Assembly (NCBI RefSeq): GCF_003353175.1
Contig: NZ_QHKS01000027.1
Location: forward strand, 1-64,000
Length of the DNA stretch: 64,000 nucleotides
Direction of reading: 5' to 3'
From: Paraburkholderia lacunae
GTDB taxonomy: Bacteria > Pseudomonadota > Gammaproteobacteria > Burkholderiales > Burkholderiaceae
Below the pieces are notes generated by a model. That model was not told the origin of the DNA, did no database searches, and worked only from the letters and a program-made list of their open reading frames with translations. The first letter of the stretch is position 1; every line of letters starts with the position of its first letter. The position numbers and the translations under genes are program-made. Below are positions 50,580 to 60,425 of the stretch, in pieces.

Positions 50580-51713
50580 TCAAGGCAGCGCGAAGCGTGC
50601 CACGTTCCCCTTGGCTGCCGAATATTTCGACGGATCGACCGGCTGGCCATCGAGCGTCAGCGACTCGAGACCGGCCTTGTTGCCGATCGTGATCTTAAAC
50701 GGGGCCGCGCCTGTCACTTCCTTCGTATCGCCCGCGTGAACGAGGCCGGAGAATACCTCCTTGCCGTCCTTGCCACGCACGCTGAACCAGCTGTCTTGGG
50801 TCACGCTCAGCGCGACGATCGCCTCGCCTGCGGTTACCGCTTCCACGGCAGATGCGCCGACTGCGGCACCCGCGGCGGGCGCACTCGCGCCTTGCGCGCC
50901 GGCGACCTGAACCTGCGAGCCGGCCTTCGGCGCGGCCGCGGTTGCCGCGGTCGGCGCCGTCACCGGCGGAGCGGAAGCCGGCGCCGCACCGGTCGGCAGC
51001 GGCGCGGGCATCGGTGTAGCCGACCCCGCGTTATCCGCTGCAGCTTGCGTTTCCGGCGCGGAGGCGGCTTCGGACGCAGCTTCAGCCACCGCCTCGGAGC
51101 CCGCCGCCGGCCCTTGTGCCACCGCGCCCGATGCTCCGGTCGCGCTGCCAGCCGCGCCGTTCGCGCTCGCCTTCAAACGCGCGAGCCACGCCGATGAATC
51201 ACCGCCATTGGTATGCCACATACCGAGCGCGATCACCGCGACGATGACCGCTGCAACACCCCACAACCACGAACGACTTTTTTGTCCGCTGCCGCCGAGC
51301 GACAACGACACCCGACCGCGCGGCAAGTCCTTGCCCGACGACGCCGGCATCGAAAGATCAGGCGCGGGCACGCCCTTCTCGCGACGCAGCGCCTGAGTAA
51401 ACGGCGTGGGATCAGCGCCGAGCATCTTCGCGTAGCTGCGCACCACGCCGAGCGCGAACGTCGTATCCGGCAGCTGGCTGATGTCGCCCGACTCGAGCGC
51501 ACGCAATTTGACCGCGGACACTTTCAGGCGCGCCGATACGTCGTCGATCGTCCAGCCTTTCGATTCGCGCAATTGCGTCAAGCGCACGCCCACTGCCGCC
51601 AACGATTCCAGCCCGGGTTGCCCAACAGGCTGCACCACCGCCCGAGCGACCGGCGCCGGATGGTCTGCGTTCGTGTCTGCCTCGTGCGGCTGCGGGTGCT
51701 GCGGCTCACTCAT
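50580..51713 (-). CDS. rodZ: RodZ-like helix-turn-helix membrane protein
   Basis: 377 aa. RodZ links MreB to the membrane and cell-shape machinery. N-terminal HTH (VGVRLTQLRESKGWTIDDVS, LKVSAVKLRALESGDISQLP), a membrane segment (SWLWGVAAVIVAVIALGMW), an Ala/Gly/Ser/Pro-rich periplasmic linker of about 120 residues, and a C-terminal DUF4115 beta domain (ALSVTQDSWFSVRGKDGKEV; LTLDGQPVDPSKYS). AAGGA 6 bases before the ATG at 51713 decides the start; the frame upstream to 51776 lacks one. It lies upstream of ispG; rlmN precedes it with 220 bases. Confidence 0.92.
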   Translation of the reverse strand: MSEPQHPQPHEADTNADHPAPVARAVVQPVGQPGLESLAAVGVRLTQLRESKGWTIDDVSARLKVSAVKLRALESGDISQLPDTTFALGVVRSYAKMLGADPTPFTQALRREKGVPAPDLSMPASSGKDLPRGRVSLSLGGSGQKSRSWLWGVAAVIVAVIALGMWHTNGGDSSAWLARLKASANGAAGSATGASGAVAQGPAAGSEAVAEAASEAASAPETQAAADNAGSATPMPAPLPTGAAPASAPPVTAPTAATAAAPKAGSQVQVAGAQGASAPAAGAAVGASAVEAVTAGEAIVALSVTQDSWFSVRGKDGKEVFSGLVHAGDTKEVTGAAPFKITIGNKAGLESLTLDGQPVDPSKYSAAKGNVARFALP

Positions 51714-51793
51714 CCCAAATCCTTTCGCGTCGATTCTTTTTTCACTTGTGCAACCGGGCTGGGCGAACTGCCCCAAGTCCGAATCGCAGACCG

Positions 51794-51802
51794 TTTATAA
51801 CA
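51794..51802 (-). promoter_or_regulatory. Extended -10 of rodZ
   Basis: TGTTATAAA on the minus strand (TG-T-TATAAA). Expected start near 51787, leader about 74 bases to the ATG at 51713. The operon from rodZ through bamB can therefore start here independently of rlmN. Confidence 0.5.
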
Positions 51803-51933
51803 AAATGTGCGGCCTTGTGCGCCGCTTCCGATCGCTTCTGCAAACTTTCTTTTCAATCGCCAGCGGCGCAGAGGGCTTTTGCATGTTCGCGGAACTTTCC
51901 GCCGAACAACTGGACCCTGCACGCCTCGTGCGA

Positions 51934-53085
51934 TTACACGGCGCGAACCTCGATTATCTTCGCTGCCTTCCCGGTGCGTTCAGCAAGGCGCGTGCGGTCC
52001 TTCACCGCACCGGCCAGCTGACCGCAGGCAGCATCGATATCATCGCCGCGTGTTTTGCGCACCGTGGTGACGACGCCAGCGTCCATCAGCACTTGTGCAA
52101 ACCGTTTGATCTGTTCCGGCTTCGAGCGGATGAGACCCGATTCGGGGAACGGATTGAACGGAATCAGGTTGAATTTGCACGGTACGTCGCGCGTGACGGC
52201 CAGCAATTCGCGCGCTTGCGCTTCGCTGTCGTTCACGCCGTCGAGCATGCAATATTCGAACGTAATGAAATCGCGCGGCGCGACTTTAAGATAGCGCTGG
52301 CAAGCCGCCATCAATTCGCGCAGCGGGTACTTCTTGTTCAGCGGCACCAGCATGTCGCGAAGCGGGTCGCTGGGCGCATGAAGCGATACCGCGAGCGCCA
52401 CCGGGAGATCGGCCCCGAGCCGGTCCATCATCGGCACCACGCCCGAGGTGGACAACGTGACGCGCCGGCGCGACAGGCCGTACGCGTTGTCGTCGAGCAT
52501 CAGGCGCATGGCGGGCACCACCGCGTCGTAATTCAGCAGCGGCTCGCCCATGCCCATCATCACGACGTTCGTGACGACGCGCTCGCCCTTGCCTTCGCCA
52601 CCCGTAGCGCGGCCGCCGGCCGCGCCAAGCGACGCGCGCAGCGCAAACTCGGCCATGCGCAACTGGCCGATTATTTCGCCGGTGGTGAGATTGCGGGAGA
52701 AACCCTGTTTGCCGGTCGAACAGAAGCGGCAGTTGACCGCGCATCCGGCTTGCGACGACACGCACAGCGTGCCGCGCGTTTCTTCGGGGATGAAGACGGT
52801 TTCGACCGCGTTGCTGTTACCGACGTCGATCAGCCACTTGCGTGTGCCGTCGGTAGAAATATGGTCGCTGACGATGCCGGGCATCGAGATCGTCGCGCGC
52901 CCCTTGAGCTTTTCGCGCAAGGACTTCGCCAGATCGGTCATGCCGTCGAAGTCGGCAGCGTTGTACTGGTGAATCCAGCGCTGCAATTGTTTGGCGCGAA
53001 ACGGCTTCTCGCCCAGGCTGTCGCAGTAAGCGACAAGCCCTTGGGCGTCGAGGTCGAGAAGGTTGACGGAGGGACTGCTCGTCAT
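51934..53085 (-). CDS. rlmN: 23S rRNA (adenine2503-C2)/tRNA A37 methyltransferase
   Basis: 383 aa, as in E. coli (384). Radical-SAM enzyme that methylates C2 of A2503 in 23S rRNA and of A37 in tRNAs. The CxxxCxxC cluster is in QAGCAVNCRFCSTGKQGFSR; ITNVVMMGMGEP-like region reads VVMMGMGEPLLNYDAVVPAM; catalytic Cys lies in DDIDAACGQL near the end. AGGA 6 bases before ATG 53085 decides the start over the longer one at 53100. It sits between ndk (211 bases) and rodZ. Confidence 0.96.
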   Translation of the reverse strand: MTSSPSVNLLDLDAQGLVAYCDSLGEKPFRAKQLQRWIHQYNAADFDGMTDLAKSLREKLKGRATISMPGIVSDHISTDGTRKWLIDVGNSNAVETVFIPEETRGTLCVSSQAGCAVNCRFCSTGKQGFSRNLTTGEIIGQLRMAEFALRASLGAAGGRATGGEGKGERVVTNVVMMGMGEPLLNYDAVVPAMRLMLDDNAYGLSRRRVTLSTSGVVPMMDRLGADLPVALAVSLHAPSDPLRDMLVPLNKKYPLRELMAACQRYLKVAPRDFITFEYCMLDGVNDSEAQARELLAVTRDVPCKFNLIPFNPFPESGLIRSKPEQIKRFAQVLMDAGVVTTVRKTRGDDIDAACGQLAGAVKDRTRLAERTGKAAKIIEVRAV

Positions 53086-53295
53086 ATCGAATCCTGCCAT
53101 TTCAGTGCGAGACTGCGTTCATGCAACAAGCTGCATGAACGCAATGCCGTTCGCGCCCATTCCTGCTGCTTTACCTTACTACTTTGCCAGGCGATTCGTG
53201 CGATTAATCAAATCGGCTGCACAAATCGCGCGAAGCATCAACCAGGCGTTGACCAGACCCCTTAAGCAGGCCTCAAAACAGGCATCAACCGGCTA

Positions 53296-53721
53296 TTAAC
53301 GCGAGTAGACATTCACTTGCGGGAAGAAGAATGCGACTTCGACAGCAGCCGTTTCAGCTGCGTCCGAACCGTGCACCGCATTGGCGTCGATGCTGTCGGC
53401 GAAATCGGCACGGATCGTGCCCTTTTCCGCTTTCTTCGGGTCCGTTGCACCCATCAGGTCGCGGTGCTTCAGGATCGCGTTTTCGCCTTCCAGCACTTGC
53501 ACGACCACCGGGCCCGAGATCATGAATTCGACCAGGTCCTTAAAGAACGGACGTGCAGCGTGCACGGCGTAGAACTTCTCTGCGTCGCCGCGCGACAGGT
53601 GAACCATGCGCGAAGCAATGATCTTCAGACCAGCGTTTTCGAAGCGGCTGTAGATCTGACCGATCACGTTCTTTGCCACTGCGTCCGGCTTGATAATCGA
53701 CAGGGTGCGTTCGATCGCCAT
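53296..53721 (-). CDS. ndk: Nucleoside diphosphate kinase
   Basis: 141 aa, full length. It balances nucleoside triphosphates through a phosphohistidine. Typical start AIERTLSIIKPDAVAKNVIG; RPFFKDLVEFMISGPVVVQV; the active-site His is in NAVHGSDAAETA. It begins the long minus-strand block and has an extended -10 (53768-53776) with a leader of about 40 bases. ndk next to rlmN is a common arrangement in beta- and gammaproteobacteria. Confidence 0.98.
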   Translation of the reverse strand: MAIERTLSIIKPDAVAKNVIGQIYSRFENAGLKIIASRMVHLSRGDAEKFYAVHAARPFFKDLVEFMISGPVVVQVLEGENAILKHRDLMGATDPKKAEKGTIRADFADSIDANAVHGSDAAETAAVEVAFFFPQVNVYSR

Positions 53722-53767
53722 AAAAACTCCAAAAAATTAAGAGGTTACAGATTTAAATGAATCCGCT

Positions 53768-53776
53768 ATTGTAGCA
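53768..53776 (-). promoter_or_regulatory. Extended -10 of ndk
   Basis: TGCTACAAT on the minus strand. Expected transcript start near 53761, 40 bases ahead of the ndk ATG. No clear -35. Confidence 0.55.
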
Positions 53777-53996
53777 TGTTCCCGTGTATGATTGCGATTG
53801 AACCCTTACAGCGCTGAAAGACTCCAAGCAGACCTGTCTGAATGCTGGTAGCGTAGGCCGTGTGGACATTTTCGGGACATTGAAACTCCCCGCCTTCGCA
53901 TCAATCTTAGGGATGGACACACTGCGACTGGCGGCCCAAATCCCGTCCGGCGCAGCACAACCACGATGCAACACGCTTCTGACGTAAGGAGAGACC

Positions 53997-54695
53997 ATGA
54001 ACGAACATCCGTATAGCTTTGGCCGCACTGGCTCGGTCAGCACGGTCGAAACGCGCAACCGCGTACTACGGAACACCTATTGGCTGCTCGCGCTGTCCAT
54101 GATTCCGACAGTGCTCGGCGCGTGGGTTGGCGTAGCAACGGGTTTCTCGCTGTTCGCCGCCACCAGTCCCGCCATGAGCATGCTGGCATTCTTCGCGATC
54201 GCCTTCGGCTTCATGTTCGCCATCCAGAAAACCAAAGACAGCGCAGCGGGCGTCTTCGTACTGCTCGGCTTCACGTTCTTCATGGGCCTGATGCTGTCGC
54301 GCATCCTGAGCTTCGTGCTTGGTTTTTCTAACGGCCCGTCGCTGATCATGCTCGCCTTTGGTGGCACTGGCGTGATCTTCGCGTCGATGGCAACGATCGC
54401 CACGGTCAGCAAGCGCGACTTCTCTGGCCTCAGCAAGTGGCTGTTCATGGGCGTGATCGTGCTGCTGCTGGCATCGGTCGCCAACGTGTTTCTCCATCTG
54501 CCGGCCCTGATGCTGACGGTCTCGGTGATGGCGATCGCGATCTTCTCGGCCTACATGCTATTTGACGTGCAGCGGGTGGTGAACGGCGGCGAAACGAATT
54601 ACATCACCGCCACGCTCGCGATCTATCTGGATCTGTACAACGTGTTCGTCAACCTGCTTGCGCTGCTCGGCATCTTCGGCGGCAACCGCAACTAA
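53997..54695 (+). CDS. Bax inhibitor-1 family inner-membrane protein (YccA/YbhL type)
   Basis: 232 aa with seven hydrophobic segments and the family signatures RNTYWLLALSMIPTVLGAWV and YMLFDVQRVVNGGETNYITA, plus the final YLDLYNVFVNLLALLGIFGG. E. coli YccA binds FtsH and modulates its proteolysis; others are suggested calcium channels. A strong AAGGAGAG ribosome-binding site precedes the ATG. Monocistronic, with terminator at 54737. hflKC, the other FtsH modulator, lies 12 kb away. Confidence 0.93.
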   Translation: MNEHPYSFGRTGSVSTVETRNRVLRNTYWLLALSMIPTVLGAWVGVATGFSLFAATSPAMSMLAFFAIAFGFMFAIQKTKDSAAGVFVLLGFTFFMGLMLSRILSFVLGFSNGPSLIMLAFGGTGVIFASMATIATVSKRDFSGLSKWLFMGVIVLLLASVANVFLHLPALMLTVSVMAIAIFSAYMLFDVQRVVNGGETNYITATLAIYLDLYNVFVNLLALLGIFGGNRN

Positions 54696-54736
54696 GGCCT
54701 GACCTCGAGGCGTGGCGCGGGAAGCACCCGCCTCAA

Positions 54737-54776
54737 AAAACGCCCATGACGATTGCTCGTCATGGGCGTTTTTCTT
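54737..54776. terminator. Bidirectional terminator
   Basis: AAAACGCCCATGACGA (54737-54752)/TCGTCATGGGCGTTTT (54757-54772), perfect 16-bp stem with a TTGC loop and T-runs on both sides. It separates the convergent BI-1 and MBL genes. Confidence 0.92.
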
Positions 54777-54838
54777 TGCGCGGCGTCGCATCAGACATTA
54801 CTCAAGGCATCGCCAGCCCCATCCGATTGATTCAAGGC

Positions 54839-55612
54839 TCACAGACTCAGCCAGGCAAAGCCGTCATCCTGCGAAGCCACTACCACTTCGGTCGGCGCCG
54901 CACCCAGCACACCCGCCATCGCGGCTTGCGCCAGCTCCGGCAAGTTGTTCTGCTGACTTAGATGCGCAGCGACCAGATGGCGCAAGTGTGAACGGTCGAG
55001 CGAAGCCAGAATTTCAGCCGCCGCGTCGTTGTTCAGATGCCCATGATTGCCGCCGATGCGCGCCTTCAGCGACTGCGGATAGCGACTGCCCGCCAGCATC
55101 CGCACGTCGTGATTGCATTCGAGCACTAGCGCGTCGCAACCGCTCAGTACGGCACTGATGTGCGGCGTCGAGGTACCGACGTCGGTCAGCACGCCGAGCC
55201 GGCTTGCACCATTGGAGAGCACGTATTGCAGCGGCTCGCGAGCGTCGTGAGGAACGGTGTAAGGCAGGATGCTGAGGTCGCCGATCGCCACCGCTTCGTC
55301 GCCCCACAGCACCTGCAGGTCGACATCGGCCTCGTCCGCGCCCACCGCGCGGGCGGTGCCCCAGCTCATATACAGCGGAATCGACCACTTGCGCGCCAGC
55401 GTTAGCGCGCTGCCAATGTGGTCGCTGTGTTCATGCGTAATCAGAATGGCATCGAGGCCTTCGACGCCAGTGCCGAGCCGCGTCAAGCGCCGCTCGACTT
55501 CCTTGGCCGAAAAGCCGCAGTCGAGCAGCACACGCGTCGTGGTCGCGCCGCTTTGCGCCTCCACAAGCAGCGCATTGCCTTCACTGCCGCTGCCGAGACT
55601 GGCGAACCGCAC
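54839..55612 (-). CDS. MBL-fold metallo-hydrolase (YycJ/WalJ-like)
   Basis: 257 aa. Begins MRFASLGSGSEGNALLVEAQ, the usual start of this metallo-beta-lactamase subgroup, with the metal motif ILITHEHSDHIG and later TDVGTSTPHI, LVLECNHD and ARIGGNHGHLNNDAAAEIL. Two zinc or manganese ions are expected; homologues such as YycJ act as nucleases. Its own target is unknown. The start lies 8 bases after bamC's stop, so the two are coexpressed. Confidence 0.9.
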   Translation of the reverse strand: MRFASLGSGSEGNALLVEAQSGATTTRVLLDCGFSAKEVERRLTRLGTGVEGLDAILITHEHSDHIGSALTLARKWSIPLYMSWGTARAVGADEADVDLQVLWGDEAVAIGDLSILPYTVPHDAREPLQYVLSNGASRLGVLTDVGTSTPHISAVLSGCDALVLECNHDVRMLAGSRYPQSLKARIGGNHGHLNNDAAAEILASLDRSHLRHLVAAHLSQQNNLPELAQAAMAGVLGAAPTEVVVASQDDGFAWLSL

Positions 55613-55619
55613 GTCCCGC

Positions 55620-56759
55620 TTAGTTCAGTTGCGCGTGCAGCAGCGACACGATGCGCTGCGCGTCGGACGAGTTATCCACCTGCCCGTTCGCGTCCAGTAC
55701 CGCAACCTGCGTTACCGTGTCGCCCTTCGAGCGGACGTTGACGAGGAATTCCTGAGCCGGTTTCTTCGACGAATTGCCGCTGTAGAACAGCTTGCCCAAG
55801 ATCCCTTCCTTCTTCAGTTCCTGCATCGAATCCGCGTAGCGCACGTAGTAGATGCCCTTTGCGCGATCGCGGTTGTCCACGGTGAAGTTGGTGCGATCGA
55901 GTGCGAGACCCACGCGCAGCCATGCGCGGTCGAACGATTCCTGCAGGTCGAGCGTCGATGCGCCCGCGCTCTGGTCGATCGTGGCCGGTGCGGAAGCCGA
56001 GCGTGCATCGGTCAACAACTGCTTCGATTGGGCTTCGGTCAGGCCGAACTTCTGCATCAGCTTGGTGAGGAACAGTGCTTCGAGCGCCGGATCGCGCGGA
56101 CGCTCTTCCCAACGCGACGACGTCTTGTCCTGGCCCGTCAGCATTTCTTCCATCGCGCTATGCGTGATCGAAATGTCGGTGGTAGCGGACGGCCCGCGCG
56201 ACACCAACGTGCGGAAGCTGTCGCGGGTGCCCGACGAGTACGCGAAGTCGATCACCTTGCCGACGGTGCGGCGGAACCAGTCGTCCGGAATATTGGCGCG
56301 GTTTTCAGCCCAGTCGGTCGTCATGATGCCGGTGGCCGGCGCATCCGTTTTCAGCGCAAAGCCGTTTTCCTGCCAGAACTCCTGCAGTTGCGACCACAGT
56401 TGTTCCGGCGAGCGCCCGTCGACCACCAGCCAGCGGCGATCGCCGTCGCGTTCGATGTGCATGCCGAGCGGGTCTTGCGCAGTCGGCTGGCCTTCGGTGG
56501 TGTTGCCGGCTGCCGTCACCGCACGTTGCGTCGCGCCACCCAGTGCGAGGTTGGCAGGTGGAGCAACGTAGCGCTGATCGGTCGGCGTGGTGCTCAGATC
56601 GCCCGGAACGGCCAGCGGCGGCGCGCTGCCCGCGCCCTTGTAGTTGACGCGGTCGGAAGCAAACCAGTCGTTCAGCGTGTCACAGCCGGCGAGCGTCGTG
56701 AGGGCAAGCGCCAGCGCCGCCATGCGGGTTGCGTGGAGGGAAAGTGCGGAACGTTTCAT
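55620..56759 (-). CDS. bamC: Outer-membrane assembly lipoprotein BamC
   Basis: 379 aa. BamC is a BAM-complex lipoprotein. Type II signal peptide with lipobox TLAGC (acylated Cys 26). Disordered N-terminus (VNYKGAGSAPPLAVPGDLST), then two helix-grip domains: RRWLVVDGRSPEQLWSQLQE and FWQENGF, and later LDLQESFDRAWLRVGLALDR. The frame runs on to 57017, but only MKRSALSLHATR (56759) gives a lipobox, so I start there. It follows dapA by 137 bases; dapA-bamC is the E. coli order as well. Confidence 0.94.
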   Translation of the reverse strand: MKRSALSLHATRMAALALALTTLAGCDTLNDWFASDRVNYKGAGSAPPLAVPGDLSTTPTDQRYVAPPANLALGGATQRAVTAAGNTTEGQPTAQDPLGMHIERDGDRRWLVVDGRSPEQLWSQLQEFWQENGFALKTDAPATGIMTTDWAENRANIPDDWFRRTVGKVIDFAYSSGTRDSFRTLVSRGPSATTDISITHSAMEEMLTGQDKTSSRWEERPRDPALEALFLTKLMQKFGLTEAQSKQLLTDARSASAPATIDQSAGASTLDLQESFDRAWLRVGLALDRTNFTVDNRDRAKGIYYVRYADSMQELKKEGILGKLFYSGNSSKKPAQEFLVNVRSKGDTVTQVAVLDANGQVDNSSDAQRIVSLLHAQLN

Positions 56760-56896
56760 GAGGTCCTTCGTGATGCTGGAACGCGGTGCCTGGTTCAGTG
56801 TGCCGGGAACGTGGGCTGGATCGACGTCGGTTAAGGGAGTGCCGGTGGGCAGTCTTTCTCGGATTGGCGCTGGCGGGGCTGCGGCTCTGAGTCCGC

Positions 56897-57835
<939 letters not shown>

Positions 57836-57867
57836 GAAACGCCATGAATTTGATCAGGTAAACCGCG

Positions 57868-57873
57868 ATTGTA
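57868..57873 (-). promoter_or_regulatory. -10 of dapA
   Basis: TACAAT followed by CGC on the minus strand, 33 bases before the dapA ATG, leader about 25 bases. It lies just past the methyltransferase stop. Confidence 0.5.
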
Positions 57874-57878
57874 GCGGA

Positions 57879-58490
57879 TTAGCCAGCCAACTCGTAACAA
57901 GGCGGGGGTGTCGCCTCTGTAAGGCTGTCTGAGCGTTCCGCCCCCAGAACTGCACAGATCCGCTGGACGTAAGCCGGGCGTGGCTGCGCGAGGAAACCGT
58001 CCTGAAAAGCGACCACGCGAAGGTGGCCGCGCACCACGTCGAGCAGCTCGCCGGGTGCGAGCAAAAACGCCGGATTAGACGGTTTGCCGACCCTTTCGTT
58101 GCCTTGCGCAAAGGTCTCGTAAACCAGTACGCCGCCCGGCGCGAGCGAGCGTAAAAGCTGTGGGAAAAGTGGCCGATGCAGGTAGTTCGTGACCACGACC
58201 GCGGCGAATTTCGCGCTGTCGGGCAACGGCCACGCGGCGCCTTCGATATCCGCCGCGAGCGTGGTAATGAGCGGCTCGTCGCGCATCGTGTCGAGCGCAG
58301 CCGCATCGCGGTCGAGAGCGGTCACCGGATGACCCAGCGACGCGAAAAACCGCGCGTGCCGCCCCGCTCCGGACGCGACGTCGAGCACCGCGCCGCCCGC
58401 CGCGACCAGATGCGCCCAATGGCACACCCAGCGCGACGGTTCGCCGATTCCGTGCGATGCAGTGTGCGGCGCGGCGACGCGAGTGCTCAT
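57879..58490 (-). CDS. Class I SAM-dependent methyltransferase
   Basis: 203 aa. Motif I AVLDVASGAGRHARFFASLG and motif post-I ALDRDAAALD, followed by FAAVVVTNYLHRPLFPQLLR and APGGVLVYETFAQGNERVGK, place it among small-molecule methyltransferases of the TehB/UbiE-like type; substrate unknown. Start ATG 58490; a GTG at 58505 in frame is the alternative. It begins 17 bases after the trpS stop and is coexpressed with it. Confidence 0.85.
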   Translation of the reverse strand: MSTRVAAPHTASHGIGEPSRWVCHWAHLVAAGGAVLDVASGAGRHARFFASLGHPVTALDRDAAALDTMRDEPLITTLAADIEGAAWPLPDSAKFAAVVVTNYLHRPLFPQLLRSLAPGGVLVYETFAQGNERVGKPSNPAFLLAPGELLDVVRGHLRVVAFQDGFLAQPRPAYVQRICAVLGAERSDSLTEATPPPCYELAG

Positions 58491-58506
58491 CACGCTGGCG
58501 TGCACA

Positions 58507-59709
58507 TCAGCTATACGACAGGCCCATCGCCTCGCGCACGTCGCGCATCGTTTCCGTGGCGAACTTGCGGGCTTTGTCGCAGCCGTCGGCGACGATCGCG
58601 CGCAACAGCGACGGATCGTCCATGTACTTCTGCGCGCGCTCGAGCATCGGCTGCTGTTCGCGCAGGATACCTTCGATCACCGGCTGCTTGCACTCGAGGC
58701 AACCGATCCCAGCCGAGCGGCAGCCCTTCTGCACCCATTCGTGCGTGGCTTCGTCCGTGTAGACCTGATGCAGCTGCCACACCGGACACTTGTCCGGATC
58801 GCCCGGGTCGGTGCGGCGCACGCGCGCGGGGTCGGTCGGCATGGTGCGGACCTTCTTCGTGATCGTTTCCGCGTCTTCGCGCAGGCCGATCGTATTGCCG
58901 TACGACTTCGACATCTTCTGGCCATCGAGACCCGGCATGCGCGACGCCTCCGTCAGCATGGCCTGCGGCTCGACCAGAATGATCTTGCGCGAACCTTCGA
59001 GGTAGCCGAACAGGCGCTCACGATCGTTCATCGACAGGCTTTGCGACTCCTGCAGCATCGCTCGCGCCTGTTCGAGCGCTTCGTCATCGCCTTCCTGCTG
59101 ATAGGCGTTGCGCAGCTCGTGATAGAGCTTGGCGCGCTTGCCGCCGAGCTTCTTCGCCGCTTCATTGGCCTTTTCTTCGAAGCCCGGCTCGCGGCCGTAC
59201 AAATAGTTGAAACGGCGCGCGATTTCACGCGTCATTTCGACGTGCGGCACCTGATCCTCGCCGACCGGCACGAGCGAGCCGCGATACAGCAGAATGTCCG
59301 CCGCCATCAACACGGGATAGCCGAGGAAGCCGTAAGTGGACAGATCCTTGTCCTTCAGCTTCTCCATCTGCTCCTTGTAGGTCGGCACGCGTTCGAGCCA
59401 GCCGAGCGGCGTGCTCATGCCGAGCAGCAACGCCAGTTCAGCATGCTCGGGCACCTTGCTCTGGATGAACAGCGTAGCCTGCGCCGGATCGATGCCGGAG
59501 GCGAGCCAGTCGATCAGCACATCCCAGACGTTCTTTTCGATCACTTCGGGCGTTTCATAGTGCGTCGTCAGCGCGTGCCAATCGACCACGCAGAAGAAAC
59601 ACGGGTATTCGGACTGCAGCCGCACCCAGTTTTTCAGCACGCCGTGGTAGTGGCCGAGGTGCAGCGACCCGGTGGGCCGCATGCCGGAGAAGATACGGTC
59701 TGGGAACAT
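58507..59709 (-). CDS. trpS: Tryptophanyl-tRNA synthetase
   Basis: 400 aa. Class I synthetase: RIFSGMRPTGSLHLGHYHGV gives the HIGH-type motif (HLGH), GLDGQKMSKSYGNTI the KMSKS loop. It is longer than the E. coli enzyme (334 aa) because of an insertion (about residues 165-215: GFEEKANEAAKKLGGKRAKL), a form found in betaproteobacteria. It lies between the M50 protease (6 bases upstream) and the methyltransferase. Confidence 0.95.
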   Translation of the reverse strand: MFPDRIFSGMRPTGSLHLGHYHGVLKNWVRLQSEYPCFFCVVDWHALTTHYETPEVIEKNVWDVLIDWLASGIDPAQATLFIQSKVPEHAELALLLGMSTPLGWLERVPTYKEQMEKLKDKDLSTYGFLGYPVLMAADILLYRGSLVPVGEDQVPHVEMTREIARRFNYLYGREPGFEEKANEAAKKLGGKRAKLYHELRNAYQQEGDDEALEQARAMLQESQSLSMNDRERLFGYLEGSRKIILVEPQAMLTEASRMPGLDGQKMSKSYGNTIGLREDAETITKKVRTMPTDPARVRRTDPGDPDKCPVWQLHQVYTDEATHEWVQKGCRSAGIGCLECKQPVIEGILREQQPMLERAQKYMDDPSLLRAIVADGCDKARKFATETMRDVREAMGLSYS

Positions 59710-59715
59710 GATTAT

Positions 59716-60378
59716 TTAGAAAAGCGAAACAAGTGGGGTCAGAATTGCGGTGATCGCAGCGTAGCCGAGCGTAACGAGCGGGCTCAGCCAATAACGCGTG
59801 AGCGTGCCCGTCATCACCAGCGCCATCACGATGAAAAATCCGTACGGCTCGAGGCGCGACAGCGCGATCGATTGACGCGGCGGCAACAGCGCCATCAGCA
59901 CGCGGCCGCCGTCCAGCGGCGGCAAAGGAAACAGGTTGAGCACGCCGAGCACGAGGTTCACGCCGACGCCGGCCGCGGCCATGCGCGTGAAGAACGGTTC
60001 GTCGACGCTCAGCACAGCAAGCGCGACGCCGAACAGACCCCACACCAGCGCCTGCACGAAATTGCACAGCGGGCCGGCCGCCGCGACCCACAGACTGCCC
60101 CAGCGCGGATTACGCAGATTGCCGAAGGCGACCGGTACGGGCTTCGCGTAACCGAACATGAACGCGCCGCTGGTCGCGAAGTACAGGAGCAAGGGAATCG
60201 CTATCGTGCCAAGCGGATCGATATGCCGCATCGGATTGAGGGAGACGCGGCCAAGCACGTACGCGGTATTGTCGCCGAGCCAGCGCGCCACGTAGCCATG
60301 CGCGGCTTCATGCAGCGTGATCGCGAAAATCACCGGCAACGCGTATACCGCAATGGTCTGTATCAGGGAAGAATCCAT
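59716..60378 (-). CDS. Site-2-protease family (M50) membrane metalloprotease
   Basis: 220 aa, about five or six hydrophobic segments. The zinc motif HEAAH in FAITLHEAAHGYVARWLG and the third-ligand motif NLFPLPPLDGGRVLMALLPP are intact. These proteases cut within the membrane; the short forms without PDZ domain have few known substrates. A -10 lies only 9 bases before the ATG, so the mRNA may be almost leaderless. It ends 6 bases before trpS. Confidence 0.92.
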   Translation of the reverse strand: MDSSLIQTIAVYALPVIFAITLHEAAHGYVARWLGDNTAYVLGRVSLNPMRHIDPLGTIAIPLLLYFATSGAFMFGYAKPVPVAFGNLRNPRWGSLWVAAAGPLCNFVQALVWGLFGVALAVLSVDEPFFTRMAAAGVGVNLVLGVLNLFPLPPLDGGRVLMALLPPRQSIALSRLEPYGFFIVMALVMTGTLTRYWLSPLVTLGYAAITAILTPLVSLF

Positions 60379-60386
60379 AACTCGTT

Positions 60387-60395
60387 ATTGTAACA
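60387..60395 (-). promoter_or_regulatory. Extended -10 very close to the M50 start
   Basis: TGTTACAAT on the minus strand. Transcription would begin about 2 bases before the ATG at 60378. Either the transcript is leaderless or the used start is downstream. Confidence 0.45.
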
Positions 60396-60425
60396 ACGCG
60401 ATGGCGTGCGTCAGTCCGCTTTCGC

